This document shows positions 5,648 to 13,804 of a stretch of 16,007 nucleotides of DNA, piece after piece. Under the pieces are notes generated by a model. That model was not told the origin of the DNA and made no database searches. It saw only the letters and a list, made by a program, of their open reading frames with translations. The stretch comes from JBBDJG01 sp040880005 (lineage in GTDB: Bacteria; Actinomycetota; Thermoleophilia; Solirubrobacterales; JBBDJG01): the NCBI GenBank assembly GCA_040880005.1, contig JBBDJG010000029.1, positions 1-16,007 of the forward strand, in the 5' to 3' direction. A program made the translations under genes and the position numbers. Position 1 is the first letter of the stretch. The number at the start of each line of letters is the position of its first letter.

Positions 5648-8299
5648 ATGGCCAAGGGCAAGCCGCTCAGTTCAGCGCAGATTCGCGAGACCTACCTCTC
5701 GTTCTTCGAGCAGCGCGACCATGCGCGAATTGCCTCGGCGTCGCTCGTGCCGAGCGCCTACGACCCGTCGGTGCTGCTGACCACTGCCGGTATGCAGCCG
5801 TTCAAGCCGCATTTCCTCGGTCGGGAGGACCCGCCGCACCCACGGCTCACCTCGTGCCAGAAGTGCTTCCGCACGACCGACATCGACCAGGTCGGCAACA
5901 CGGCGCGCCACCTGACCTTCTTCGAGATGCTGGGGAACTTCTCGTTCGGCGACTACTTCAAGCAGGGGGCGGTCGAGTTTGCCTGGGAGCTCTCGACGCA
6001 GGGTTTCGGCTTCGACCCGCAGTTGATCTGGATCACCGTCTTCGAAGGCGACGCCGAACTCGGCCTCGGCCCTGACGAGGAGGCGATCGACGTCTGGCGG
6101 TCGGTCGGCGTGCCCGACGAGCGCATCGTGCGCCTGCCGCGCTCGGAGAACTTCTGGCAGGCGGGATCGGTCGGGCCTTGCGGGCCCTGCTCCGAGCTGT
6201 ACCTGGATCGCGGCCCCGAGTTCGGGCCCGACGACGACCGGCCCGGCGATGACACGGAGCGCTTCCTCGAGTTCTGGAATCTCGTCTTCATGCAGTACTC
6301 GCTTGGCGAGAACGCGTCGCTGGCGCCGCTGCCCAAGCAGAGCATCGACACCGGGCTCGGCCTGGACCGCATGGCGGCGATCCTTCAGGATGTTCCCTCG
6401 GTGTTCGAGACCGATCAGTTCAAGCCGCTGCTGGATCTTGGCGAGCAGATGTCGCGGCGGCGCTACGGCGACGATCGCCAGACGACGCGCGCGCTGCGCA
6501 TTCTCGCCGACCACGGACGCGCGATGACGTTCCTGATTGCGGACGGCGTTGTTCCCTCCAACGAGGACCGCGGCTACATCCTGCGGCGGATCATGCGGCG
6601 CGCGATCCAGCAGGGACGCGCGATCGGTTTGGCCTCACCCTTTCTGACCCCGTTCGCCGACCGCGTGGTCGAAACGATGGGCGACGCATATCCCGGGCTC
6701 GGGGCCGAGCGCAAGGCGATCCACGAATGGCTTGCCTCCGAGGAGGAGAACTTCGGCAGGACGCTCGAGCAAGGCACCGTGCTGCTGGCCGAGCTGGTCG
6801 CGGGCGCGCAGGCGAGCAAGACCTCCTGGATCGCCGCCGACGATGCCTTCAAGCTGCACGACACCTACGGGTTCCCCTACGACCTGACCAGGGAGCTGCT
6901 GGCCGAGGACGGCCTGTCGGTTGACGACGCGGGCTTCCACGAGTTGATGGAGGAGCAGCGCAAGCGCGCGCGTACGGGCTCCGCCAGCGCGCACGGCTCC
7001 GAGCGCGACCACGGCGTCGTCACGGCCTTCGCGCGCGAGGCCGGCTTCACAAGCAGGTTCGTCGGCTACGAGCAGACCGACGTGCAGACGAGCGTCGCGG
7101 CGTTCGAGCAAAGCGGCGACCTGCTGCTGGCGAAGTTCCCGGAGAGCCCCTTCTACGCCGAGGGTGGGGGACAGGTTGCGGATTCCGGCACGATCGAGAC
7201 CGAGTCCGGGCGCGCCCGCGTCGATGACGTGTTCCGCCTCGGCGACGACCAAGCGGTCGCCGTGGCGGTTGAGCAGGGCGAGGTCAAGCAGGGCGAGCGG
7301 GTACGTCTGCGCGTCGATGCGGTCGCGCGCCACGCCACCGCCGCCAACCACACAGCCACGCACTTGCTTCACGCCGCCCTGCGCGAGCGGCTCGGGGAGC
7401 ATGTGCGGCAGGCCGGCTCGGCCGTGCGCCCGGACAAGCTGCGATTCGACTTCACACACGGAAAGGCGCTCGGGCCACAGGAGCTGGCCGAGATCGAGGA
7501 TCGCGTCAACCAATGGGTGGTCGAGAACCGCCCCGTTCGCGCCTTCTACACGACGCGCGCTCGCGCAGAGGAACTGGGCGCGATGGCTCTGTTCGGCGAG
7601 AAGTACGGCGACGAGGTGCGCGTCGTCGAGGTGGAAGACGTCTCGCGCGAGCTTTGCGGAGGCACGCACGTGTGGGCGACCTCGCAGATCGGCGTGTTCA
7701 AGATTCTCGGCGAGGGTTCGAGCGCCGCCAACGTGCGTCGCATCGAGGCGGCGACCGGCCCGCAGGCGGTCGCCCTGCTGCGCGACCGCGACCGCGCGCT
7801 GGAACAGATAGCAGCGCAGCTGCGAACGAGGCCCGAAGGTGCGTTGGCTGCGGTCGAGGATCAGATTGAGCGCGTAAGGGAGCTGGAACGGCAGCACAAG
7901 GCCGGTGGCGGCGGCCTCGATCAGATCGTGAACGATGTGGTCGCCGGAGCTACCGAGGTCGATGGCATCAAGGTCGCAACGGGGTACGCGCCGGACCTCG
8001 ACCAGGATGCGCTGCGCGACATCGTCGATCGGGTCAAGGGCAAACTGGTCGAGGGCGTCGTGGTGGTCGGCTCTACGATGGAGGGCAAGGGAATGATGGT
8101 CGCCGGCGGCACGGCTCTTCCGCAACAGCGGGGCGTGAACGCGGCCGAGGTGCTCAAATCGACTGCTAGCGAGTACGGCGGCGGCGGCGGCGGACGGCAC
8201 TCGATGGCAACCGCCGGCATGCGCGAAGCAGACAAGGTTGAGCCGGCGATCAAGGCTGCCGGAGAGAGACTCTCCGACCTGATTCGCGCCTCCACGTGA
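5648..8299 (+). CDS. alaS: Alanyl-tRNA synthetase
   Basis: Class II synthetase that charges tRNA-Ala and clears mischarged Ser/Gly. At 883 residues it is full length. The catalytic domain opens with LLTTAGMQPFKPHFLG and contains CQKCFRTTDIDQVGNTARHLTFFEMLGNFSFGDYFK, a hallmark stretch of AlaRS. The helical tRNA-binding part includes NEDRGYILRRIMRRAI. The editing domain has HTATHLLH (His568, His572) and CGGTH (Cys670, His674), the four zinc-site residues. The C-terminal DHHA1/C-Ala domain ends with a run of six glycines followed by RHSMATAGM. The ATG at 5648 is the only sensible start and lacks a Shine-Dalgarno sequence. The stop overlaps the ruvX GTG by four bases (GTGA). The neighbours ruvX, mltG and aroE follow as in many Actinobacteria. 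Confidence 0.98.
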   Translation: MAKGKPLSSAQIRETYLSFFEQRDHARIASASLVPSAYDPSVLLTTAGMQPFKPHFLGREDPPHPRLTSCQKCFRTTDIDQVGNTARHLTFFEMLGNFSFGDYFKQGAVEFAWELSTQGFGFDPQLIWITVFEGDAELGLGPDEEAIDVWRSVGVPDERIVRLPRSENFWQAGSVGPCGPCSELYLDRGPEFGPDDDRPGDDTERFLEFWNLVFMQYSLGENASLAPLPKQSIDTGLGLDRMAAILQDVPSVFETDQFKPLLDLGEQMSRRRYGDDRQTTRALRILADHGRAMTFLIADGVVPSNEDRGYILRRIMRRAIQQGRAIGLASPFLTPFADRVVETMGDAYPGLGAERKAIHEWLASEEENFGRTLEQGTVLLAELVAGAQASKTSWIAADDAFKLHDTYGFPYDLTRELLAEDGLSVDDAGFHELMEEQRKRARTGSASAHGSERDHGVVTAFAREAGFTSRFVGYEQTDVQTSVAAFEQSGDLLLAKFPESPFYAEGGGQVADSGTIETESGRARVDDVFRLGDDQAVAVAVEQGEVKQGERVRLRVDAVARHATAANHTATHLLHAALRERLGEHVRQAGSAVRPDKLRFDFTHGKALGPQELAEIEDRVNQWVVENRPVRAFYTTRARAEELGAMALFGEKYGDEVRVVEVEDVSRELCGGTHVWATSQIGVFKILGEGSSAANVRRIEAATGPQAVALLRDRDRALEQIAAQLRTRPEGALAAVEDQIERVRELERQHKAGGGGLDQIVNDVVAGATEVDGIKVATGYAPDLDQDALRDIVDRVKGKLVEGVVVVGSTMEGKGMMVAGGTALPQQRGVNAAEVLKSTASEYGGGGGGRHSMATAGMREADKVEPAIKAAGERLSDLIRAST

Positions 8300-8688
8300 C
8301 CCGCGTGCTTGCGCTCGATTACGGCAGCGCGCGCTGCGGCTGCGCGATCAGCGATCCGAGCGGCACGCTTGCGACTCCGATCGAAGCGATCGAGGATCCT
8401 GCGTCCGAAGGTGGCCTCGAGGCGATCGCGCGTCTGGTCGCCGAGCGCGATGCCGAAGAGGTCGTGGTCGGGTTGCCGGTCGGGCTTTCAGGGTCGGAAG
8501 GGCCCCAGGCGAAGGAGACGCGAGCCTTCGTCGTCCGGCTTGCAGAGGCCGTCGATGTGCCCGTACACACCCACGACGAGCGTTTCACGACGCAACTGGC
8601 GCAGCGAACGCCGGGTCGCACGTCGGAGGATTCGCGCGCCGCCGCCCACTTGCTGAAAAGCTACCTCGATGCCGCTGGACGATCGTAA
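8296..8688 (+). CDS. ruvX: RuvX/YqgF family putative pre-16S rRNA nuclease / Holliday junction resolvase
   Basis: 130-residue RNase H-fold protein of usual family length. YqgF proteins have been linked to 16S rRNA 5' end maturation in E. coli and to Holliday junction cleavage; which applies here cannot be told from sequence. Visible motifs are LALDYGSARCGCAISD at the N-terminus (catalytic Asp8), VVVGLPVGLSGSEGPQA in the middle, HTHDERFTT (acidic pair Asp-Glu), and EDSRAAAHLLKSYLD at the end, supplying the last acidic residue. The GTG start at 8296 overlaps the alaS stop as GTGA, and no independent ribosome site is seen, so translation is probably coupled to alaS. A 70-base gap with a repeat element separates it from mltG. 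Confidence 0.95.
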   Translation: MTRVLALDYGSARCGCAISDPSGTLATPIEAIEDPASEGGLEAIARLVAERDAEEVVVGLPVGLSGSEGPQAKETRAFVVRLAEAVDVPVHTHDERFTTQLAQRTPGRTSEDSRAAAHLLKSYLDAAGRS

Positions 8689-8693
8689 ACATG

Positions 8694-8756
8694 TCTGCGG
8701 CCGCCGTAGGCGGACGCTCCAGCATGAGGAGGGGTCGAGGGGGGCGTAGCCCCCCG
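8694..8756 (+). repeat. Copy 1 of a mosaic hairpin repeat, before mltG
   Basis: This intergenic element contains CCGTAGGC (8704-8711), CGCTCCAGCATG (8715-8726), GGGGTCGAGGGGG, and a hairpin of six Gs (8739-8744) against six Cs (8750-8755). Blocks of it recur after pilC: the CGCTCCAGCATG-to-GCCCCC part at 15060-15099 and the TCTG...CCGTAGGC...CGCTC part at 15140-15165 (20 of 26 bases equal). It fills nearly the whole ruvX-mltG gap and ends three bases before the mltG ATG. It looks like a dispersed REP-type family, not a gene. Confidence 0.7.
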
Positions 8757-8758
8757 TT

Positions 8759-9889
8759 ATGACCAGTCCTGACGAGTTCGAGCTGCGCGCCCAGCGCCGT
8801 CGCGCCGAGCGCCGTCAACGCGCGTCCGGTGCCGGTGCCGGCGGCACCGCGGGCGACGGCGGGCTGCGCAGAATCATGGCGGCCGCGATCGGGCTCGCAT
8901 GCCTCACCTTCCTGTGGGCGCTGTTGCAGCCGTTCGCCGGATCGGGTGGCGAACGCGTGCGCGTCGAGATCGCCAAGAACGCAGGCGTGAGCGAGATCGC
9001 CGACCTGCTGGCCGACAGGGGCGTGATCGAGAGCGCAACGCTGTTCCAGATCCGCGCGACCGTGGCCGGCAAGCGCGGCGACCTCAAGCCGGGCCTCTAT
9101 CGCCTCCGAAGAGCCAGCTCGTATGGCGCGGTGATCGACAAGCTCGTGACGGGCCCACCCGTGAAGGTGATCGACATCGTTGTCCCCGAGGGGCTGGATC
9201 GCTCGCGAATCGCTCCGATCGTCGCGCGATCCGGAATCAAGGGCGACTATCTGCAGGCAAGCGCGAACACGTCGTTGATCCCGGCGCGCAGGTACGGCGC
9301 CCAGAACGCAAAGAACCTGGAGGGTTTTCTGTTTCCGGCGACCTACGAGTTGAAGCCCGGCGCAACCGCCGAGCAGTTCGTGCGCAAGCAGATCCAGGGA
9401 TTCGACCTCAACCTCGCGGGCGTAAACATGTCGTATGCCCGGAAGAAGAACCTCAACGTGTACGACGTGGTCACGATCGCGTCGATGATCGAAGGCGAAG
9501 CCTCCTTGGGGCGGGAGCGACCGCTGGTCGCGGCCGTCGCCTACAACAGGCTCGAGCAGGGCATCCCGCTCGGAATCGATGCGACGACACGTTTCGAAAC
9601 ACGCAACTGGACCGAGCCGCTCACCCAAAGCACGCTCGCCGCGGACACGCCCTACAACACCCGGATCAACGCGGGACTTCCGCCGGGCCCGATCGGCAAC
9701 CCGGGGCTCGCCTCGCTGAAGGCCGCCGCGCGGCCCGCGAAGGCGGGCTACCTGTACTACGTCGCAAAGCCGGGGACGTGTGGTGAGCACGCCTTCTCCT
9801 CCACGTCGGCGCAGTTCGACGCGGACGTCGCGCGCTACAACGCGGCGCGCGAGGCCGCGGGCGGCAAGGATCCGCAGGAGTGCCCGTGA
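8759..9889 (+). CDS. mltG: Endolytic murein transglycosylase MltG (YceG-like)
   Basis: Inner-membrane lytic transglycosylase that cuts nascent peptidoglycan and helps terminate glycan strands; 376 residues. A basic, Gly/Ala-rich cytoplasmic N-terminus (1-37) is followed by one membrane segment (about 38-58) and an extracytoplasmic region. A LysM-like subdomain (about 64-105) includes VEIAKNAGVSEIADLLADRGVI. The catalytic domain has EGFLFPATYEL, then IASMIEGEA with Glu245 as the likely catalytic acid, and YNTRINAGLPPGPIGNPGLASLKAAARPA near the end, all typical of the family. The ATG at 8759 is directly preceded by a GC hairpin. The only Shine-Dalgarno-like sequence, GAGGAGGGG at 8726-8734, lies about 25 bases upstream but would be close if that hairpin forms. 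The stop overlaps the probable aroE start. Confidence 0.95.
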   Translation: MTSPDEFELRAQRRRAERRQRASGAGAGGTAGDGGLRRIMAAAIGLACLTFLWALLQPFAGSGGERVRVEIAKNAGVSEIADLLADRGVIESATLFQIRATVAGKRGDLKPGLYRLRRASSYGAVIDKLVTGPPVKVIDIVVPEGLDRSRIAPIVARSGIKGDYLQASANTSLIPARRYGAQNAKNLEGFLFPATYELKPGATAEQFVRKQIQGFDLNLAGVNMSYARKKNLNVYDVVTIASMIEGEASLGRERPLVAAVAYNRLEQGIPLGIDATTRFETRNWTEPLTQSTLAADTPYNTRINAGLPPGPIGNPGLASLKAAARPAKAGYLYYVAKPGTCGEHAFSSTSAQFDADVARYNAAREAAGGKDPQECP

Positions 9890-10770
9890 CGAAACTGGTC
9901 GGCATCCTCGGCTGGCCCGTCGAGCACAGCCGCTCCCCTGCAATGCAGAACGCCGCCTTCCGCGCCGCCGGCCTCGACTGGCGCTACGAAGCACTGCCCG
10001 TGGAGCCGGAGCGATTTGAACAGCTCGTGCGCGAGCTGTCTGGGCGAGGCTTCATTGGCGCGAACGTAACGATTCCTCACAAGCTGCGAGCATTGGAGGT
10101 CGCGGACAGCGCCAGCGACGTTGCACGGTTGGTGGGCGCGGCCAACACCCTCGTGTTCGGTGACGACACCGTCCATGCGCACAACACCGATGTCGAGGGA
10201 ATCCTCGAGGCGTTGCGCGAGCGCGCTCCCGGCTCCCCAAACGCCATGCGGGCGCTCGTGCTGGGTGCCGGCGGGGCGGCGCGCGCAGCGGTTTGGGCGC
10301 TTGCAAGCGGGGGTGCAGGGCGGGTCGATGTCTGGAATCGCCACCCCGAACGTGCGCGCCGGCTCGTCGCCGATCTGGCACCTCGCACGACGGCGGTGCT
10401 GGAACCGATCGCAGAGCCCGATCTTTCGGCCGTTGACCTGGTCGTCAACGCGACATCGGTGGGAATGGCCCCTACAATGGGCCCACAGGCCGGCACGGAA
10501 GACCGGCCCGAGACGGATTTCAAGGAGCTTCGCCTTTCAGCCGATGAATTCCAGGATCGGCACACGGTCGTCGATCTCGTCTACCGGGCGGGGGGTACGT
10601 GGCTCGTGCGTACCGCCAGGGAACGGGGCCTCGTGTGTGTCGATGGAATCGACGTGTTGGTCCATCAGGGAGCCGCGAGTTTCAGGCTTTGGACGGGTGA
10701 AGAGCCTTCACTGGAGGCGATGAGAGTTGGCGCAGGGGACGGAGCCCAAGACCAAGGAGGGGAAGCCTAA
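9886..10770 (+). CDS. aroE: Shikimate dehydrogenase
   Basis: NADPH-dependent enzyme reducing 3-dehydroshikimate to shikimate in the aromatic amino acid pathway; 294 residues with the chosen start. Shikimate-binding SRSP is at 15-18, NVTIPHK at 60-66 with catalytic Lys66, GAANTL at 84-89, and HNTD at 99-102 with catalytic Asp102. The Rossmann nucleotide loop is VLGAGGAARAA, followed by NATSVGM and a C-terminal GIDVLVHQGAASFRLWTG. GTG at 9880 is also in frame but abuts AGGAG (9875-9879). GTG at 9886 has the better six-base spacing and overlaps the mltG stop as GTGA, so it is preferred. A stretch of about 25 residues after NATSVGM (around SVGMAPTMGPQAGTED) is hydrophilic and variable. The 3' end overlaps pilB by 44 bases. 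Confidence 0.95.
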   Translation: MTKLVGILGWPVEHSRSPAMQNAAFRAAGLDWRYEALPVEPERFEQLVRELSGRGFIGANVTIPHKLRALEVADSASDVARLVGAANTLVFGDDTVHAHNTDVEGILEALRERAPGSPNAMRALVLGAGGAARAAVWALASGGAGRVDVWNRHPERARRLVADLAPRTTAVLEPIAEPDLSAVDLVVNATSVGMAPTMGPQAGTEDRPETDFKELRLSADEFQDRHTVVDLVYRAGGTWLVRTARERGLVCVDGIDVLVHQGAASFRLWTGEEPSLEAMRVGAGDGAQDQGGEA

Positions 10771-12598
10771 GCTGACACCGGTGCCGGGCGCGGCATCCGG
10801 TAACGGCGCCGATTCCCCTGTCGAGGGCGCGCCCGCGCAGAAGTCTGCAAAGGCCGCCAAGCCGGCCGCCGAGCCGGTTGCTCAGCGGCCTGGTCTGACA
10901 CCCCCGAGCCGACGCGGCGGGTCGGGACGCTACGTGACCGACCACATCGTCGAGTTGGGCTACGCCTCCAAGGATCGCGTCGAAGAGGCAATCGCCGAGG
11001 CGCGGGCCCGAGGCATGACCGCCGAGGCCGTACTGCTCGAGGACGGCGTCGTCAACACCGACCAGCTTGCACGCGCAACGTCCGAACGCTTCGGGCTGGA
11101 CCATCTCGATCTGAATACGTTTGAGCTCGATCTGGGCGCGGTCAACCTCGTTCCCAGCACATCTGCCAAACGTTTCCAGGCCGTTCCCGTCGCGTTCGTC
11201 GACGAGGACACCTTGCTGGTCGCGATGTCCGACCCGACCAACGTGCGCGCCGTCGATGACATCTCGATCATGACCGGCCGCGATGTGCGACCCGCGGTCG
11301 CCTCCGAGGAAGACATCGCCGCCGTGATCTCACATGCGACCCAACTCGACGAGTCGATCGCCGAGGCGATCGAAGAGGAGGACGAGGAAGAGGACGACGG
11401 CACGCAGATCACCGACATCCGTGAGGCGTCGGGCGACGCCCCGGTCGTCAAGCTGGTCAATAGCGTGATCGCCAAGGCGGTCGAGGAGGGGGCGTCCGAC
11501 ATCCACTTCCAACCCGAGGGCAAGGAAGTGCGTGTCCGCTACAGGGTTGACGGCGTGCTGCACGACACCACTACGGTTCCGAAGAAGATGGTTGCGGGCG
11601 TTGTGTCTCGCCTCAAGATCATGGCCGATCTCGACATCGCGGAGAAGCGGCTGCCCCAGGATGGGCGGGTCGGGCTGACCGTGTCCGGCCATCCTGTCGA
11701 TATCCGCATGTCCTGCGTGCCTTCGGTTAAAGGCGAGAAGCTGGTGCTGCGGATCCTCGACAAGGAGCAGGCGCTGATCGGGCTGGAGCGGCTCGGCATG
11801 CAGGAGGACACGCTCGAACGGTTCAACAAAGGTTTCACGCGCTCCTACGGCGCGACGTTCGTGACCGGGCCAACCGGCTCGGGCAAGACGACCAGCCTCT
11901 ACGCGGCGCTCAACGTGATCAACACGCCGGAGAAGAACATCGTCACGGTCGAGGACCCGGTCGAGTACCAGCTTCCCGGCATGACGCAGATCCAGACCAA
12001 CAGCCGGGCCGGGCTGACGTTCGCCTCGGGGCTGCGCTCGATCGTGCGCTCCGATCCCGACGTGATCATGGTCGGTGAGATCCGCGACTCCGAGACCGCT
12101 CAGATCGCGGTCGAGGCGGCGCTGACCGGCCACCTCGTCCTTTCGACCATGCACACGAACGATGCGCCGACGGCGATCACGAGGCTTTCGGAGATGGGCA
12201 TCCAGCCATTCTTGACCGCGTCGGCGCTGGACGTCGTCATCTCCCAACGGCTGGTCCGGCTGCTCTGCCCCCACTGCAAGAAACGCGTCGTGATTCCCGC
12301 CGATGCGCTGTCGAACTTCAACATCCCCTACGACCTCGAGGCGTACGAGGCCAAGGGATGCAAGCGCTGCGGCTTCTCCGGCTACAAGGGCCGAGTCGGC
12401 CTCTACGAGGCGATGACCGTGAGCGAGGAGCTGCGCAAGCTCACGATCGAGAGGGCCTCTGCCGATGAGATCCGTGAAGTGGCGATCGAGCAGGGCATGC
12501 GGCCGCTGGAGCAGGACGGCATCGACAAGGTCCGGCTCGGCATCACCACGATCGAGGAGGTGGCCAGGGTCACGGGCTCGGCGATGGCTGCCGATTAA
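10727..12598 (+). CDS. pilB: Type IV pilus assembly ATPase PilB (GspE family)
   Basis: Cytoplasmic hexameric ATPase that drives pilus extension; 623 residues, slightly long for the family. It has a Pro/Ala-rich N-terminal tail (1-65) and a GspE/MshEN-type N-domain (about 66-205, GRYVTDHIVELGY to AAVISH). An acidic linker with runs of Glu/Asp follows at about 215-230. The ATPase core starts with VVKLVNSVIAKAVEEGASDIHF. Walker A is GPTGSGKTT (381-389, Lys387), the Asp box is TVEDPVEYQLPG, Walker B is DPDVIMVGEIRD (443-454), and the His box is GHLVLSTMHTNDA. Four zinc-ligand cysteines are at 514, 517, 545 and 548 (CPHC, CKRC). The TTG start at 10727 is chosen because GGAGG at 10713-10717 lies nine bases upstream. 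It places 44 bases inside aroE. GTG at 10781 is an alternative without a close ribosome site. Confidence 0.95.
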   Translation: MAQGTEPKTKEGKPKLTPVPGAASGNGADSPVEGAPAQKSAKAAKPAAEPVAQRPGLTPPSRRGGSGRYVTDHIVELGYASKDRVEEAIAEARARGMTAEAVLLEDGVVNTDQLARATSERFGLDHLDLNTFELDLGAVNLVPSTSAKRFQAVPVAFVDEDTLLVAMSDPTNVRAVDDISIMTGRDVRPAVASEEDIAAVISHATQLDESIAEAIEEEDEEEDDGTQITDIREASGDAPVVKLVNSVIAKAVEEGASDIHFQPEGKEVRVRYRVDGVLHDTTTVPKKMVAGVVSRLKIMADLDIAEKRLPQDGRVGLTVSGHPVDIRMSCVPSVKGEKLVLRILDKEQALIGLERLGMQEDTLERFNKGFTRSYGATFVTGPTGSGKTTSLYAALNVINTPEKNIVTVEDPVEYQLPGMTQIQTNSRAGLTFASGLRSIVRSDPDVIMVGEIRDSETAQIAVEAALTGHLVLSTMHTNDAPTAITRLSEMGIQPFLTASALDVVISQRLVRLLCPHCKKRVVIPADALSNFNIPYDLEAYEAKGCKRCGFSGYKGRVGLYEAMTVSEELRKLTIERASADEIREVAIEQGMRPLEQDGIDKVRLGITTIEEVARVTGSAMAAD

Positions 12599-12631
12599 GC
12601 CCGCAAGACACTCGGCCGAAGTAGGAGAAGC

Positions 12632-13723
12632 ATGGACTTCGATTTTGCCAAGATCCTGATGGAAATCATCGAGCTGGACGCATCGGACCTGCACATGACC
12701 GCGGGCGCTCCTCCGATGGTGCGGATACGCGGCCAGCTACGGGGCATGGACTACCCGGAGATGACGGCCAGGGACACGCGCGACATTGTCTACGAGATCC
12801 TCTCGAACGATCAGCGCAAGCGCTTGGAGACGGACTGGCAGGTCGACTTCTCCTACTCGGTGCCGCACCACGGCCGCTTCAGGGTCAACGCCTACATGCA
12901 ACGCAACGCCGTCGGCGCGGCGCTGCGTTTGATCCCCTCCAAGATCAAGTCGATCGAGCAGCTCGGCTTGCCGGGAACGCTGCACGACATGACGAGAAAG
13001 CCGAGGGGCTTCGTGCTGGTGACCGGTCCGACGGGATCGGGCAAGTCAACCTCACTGGCGGCGATGATCGACCAGATCAACGACGATCGCAACGAGCACA
13101 TCCTGACGATCGAGGATCCGATCGAGTTCCTGCACCGGCACAAGAACTGCATGGTCAACCAGCGTGAGATCGGCAGCGACGCACAAAGCTTTTCGCTGGG
13201 CTTGAAGGCCGCGCTGCGCCAGGATCCCGACGTGATCCTGGTCGGCGAGATGCGCGACCTCGAGACGATCTCGACGGCGCTGACCGCGGCCGAGACCGGC
13301 CACCTCGTGTTCGCGACCTTGCACACGCAGAGCACGGCTTCGACGATCGATCGCATAATCGACGTGTTTCCGCCGTACCAGCAGCAGCAGGTGCGCGTGC
13401 AGCTCGCGGTCGCGCTTCAGGGGATTGTCACGCAGCAGCTTCTTCCGACTGCCGACGGGTCGGGCCGCATCGCCTGCTGCGAGGTGCTGACGTTCACGCC
13501 GGCCGTTCGCAACCTGATTCGCGAGGGCAAGACGCACCAGCTCAACTCGGTGCTCCAGACCTCGGCCGACAGGGGAATGCAGTCGATGGACGCGGCGCTG
13601 GCGACGCTGGTCAGAGAGCGCAAGATCACGCGCGAACTCGCCGAGTCGCGCTCCAGCCAGCCTGAGGAGCTGCGCCGGCTGCTGGGAGCGGGCGCGCCCG
13701 CGCAACCGGCCAAGGCGGCGTAG
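12632..13723 (+). CDS. pilT: Type IV pilus retraction ATPase PilT
   Basis: Cytoplasmic ATPase that depolymerises the pilus and powers twitching; 363 residues, usual length. The N-terminal PAS-like domain shows ASDLHMTAGAPPMVRIRGQL. Walker A GPTGSGKS is at 132-139 (Lys138). The Asp box follows as TIEDPIEFLH, Walker B is DPDVILVGEMRD at 198-209, and the His box is GHLVFATLHTQSTAST. The PilT-specific retraction motif AVRNLIREGKTHQ, close to the AIRNLIRE consensus, and GMQSMD near the C-terminus separate it from PilB. No zinc-ligand cysteine pairs are present, also as expected for PilT. A clear AGGAG at 12623-12627 precedes the ATG by five bases. It lies 33 bases after pilB, in the same operon. 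Confidence 0.96.
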   Translation: MDFDFAKILMEIIELDASDLHMTAGAPPMVRIRGQLRGMDYPEMTARDTRDIVYEILSNDQRKRLETDWQVDFSYSVPHHGRFRVNAYMQRNAVGAALRLIPSKIKSIEQLGLPGTLHDMTRKPRGFVLVTGPTGSGKSTSLAAMIDQINDDRNEHILTIEDPIEFLHRHKNCMVNQREIGSDAQSFSLGLKAALRQDPDVILVGEMRDLETISTALTAAETGHLVFATLHTQSTASTIDRIIDVFPPYQQQQVRVQLAVALQGIVTQQLLPTADGSGRIACCEVLTFTPAVRNLIREGKTHQLNSVLQTSADRGMQSMDAALATLVRERKITRELAESRSSQPEELRRLLGAGAPAQPAKAA

Positions 13724-13804
13724 GCCGGACGGACTGGATGCACGGATGCGTCACGCGGAAAACATTGGTTCTCGTGGCCCGTCTAGAAACGTGGGCTCGC
13801 TGAG

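Noticed and set aside
13757..13783. GGAAAAC with CGTC 16 bases later, before pilC, resembling an ECF sigma promoter
   Set aside because: The -35 part has an extra A compared with GGAAC and such short motifs are expected by chance; no second line of support.
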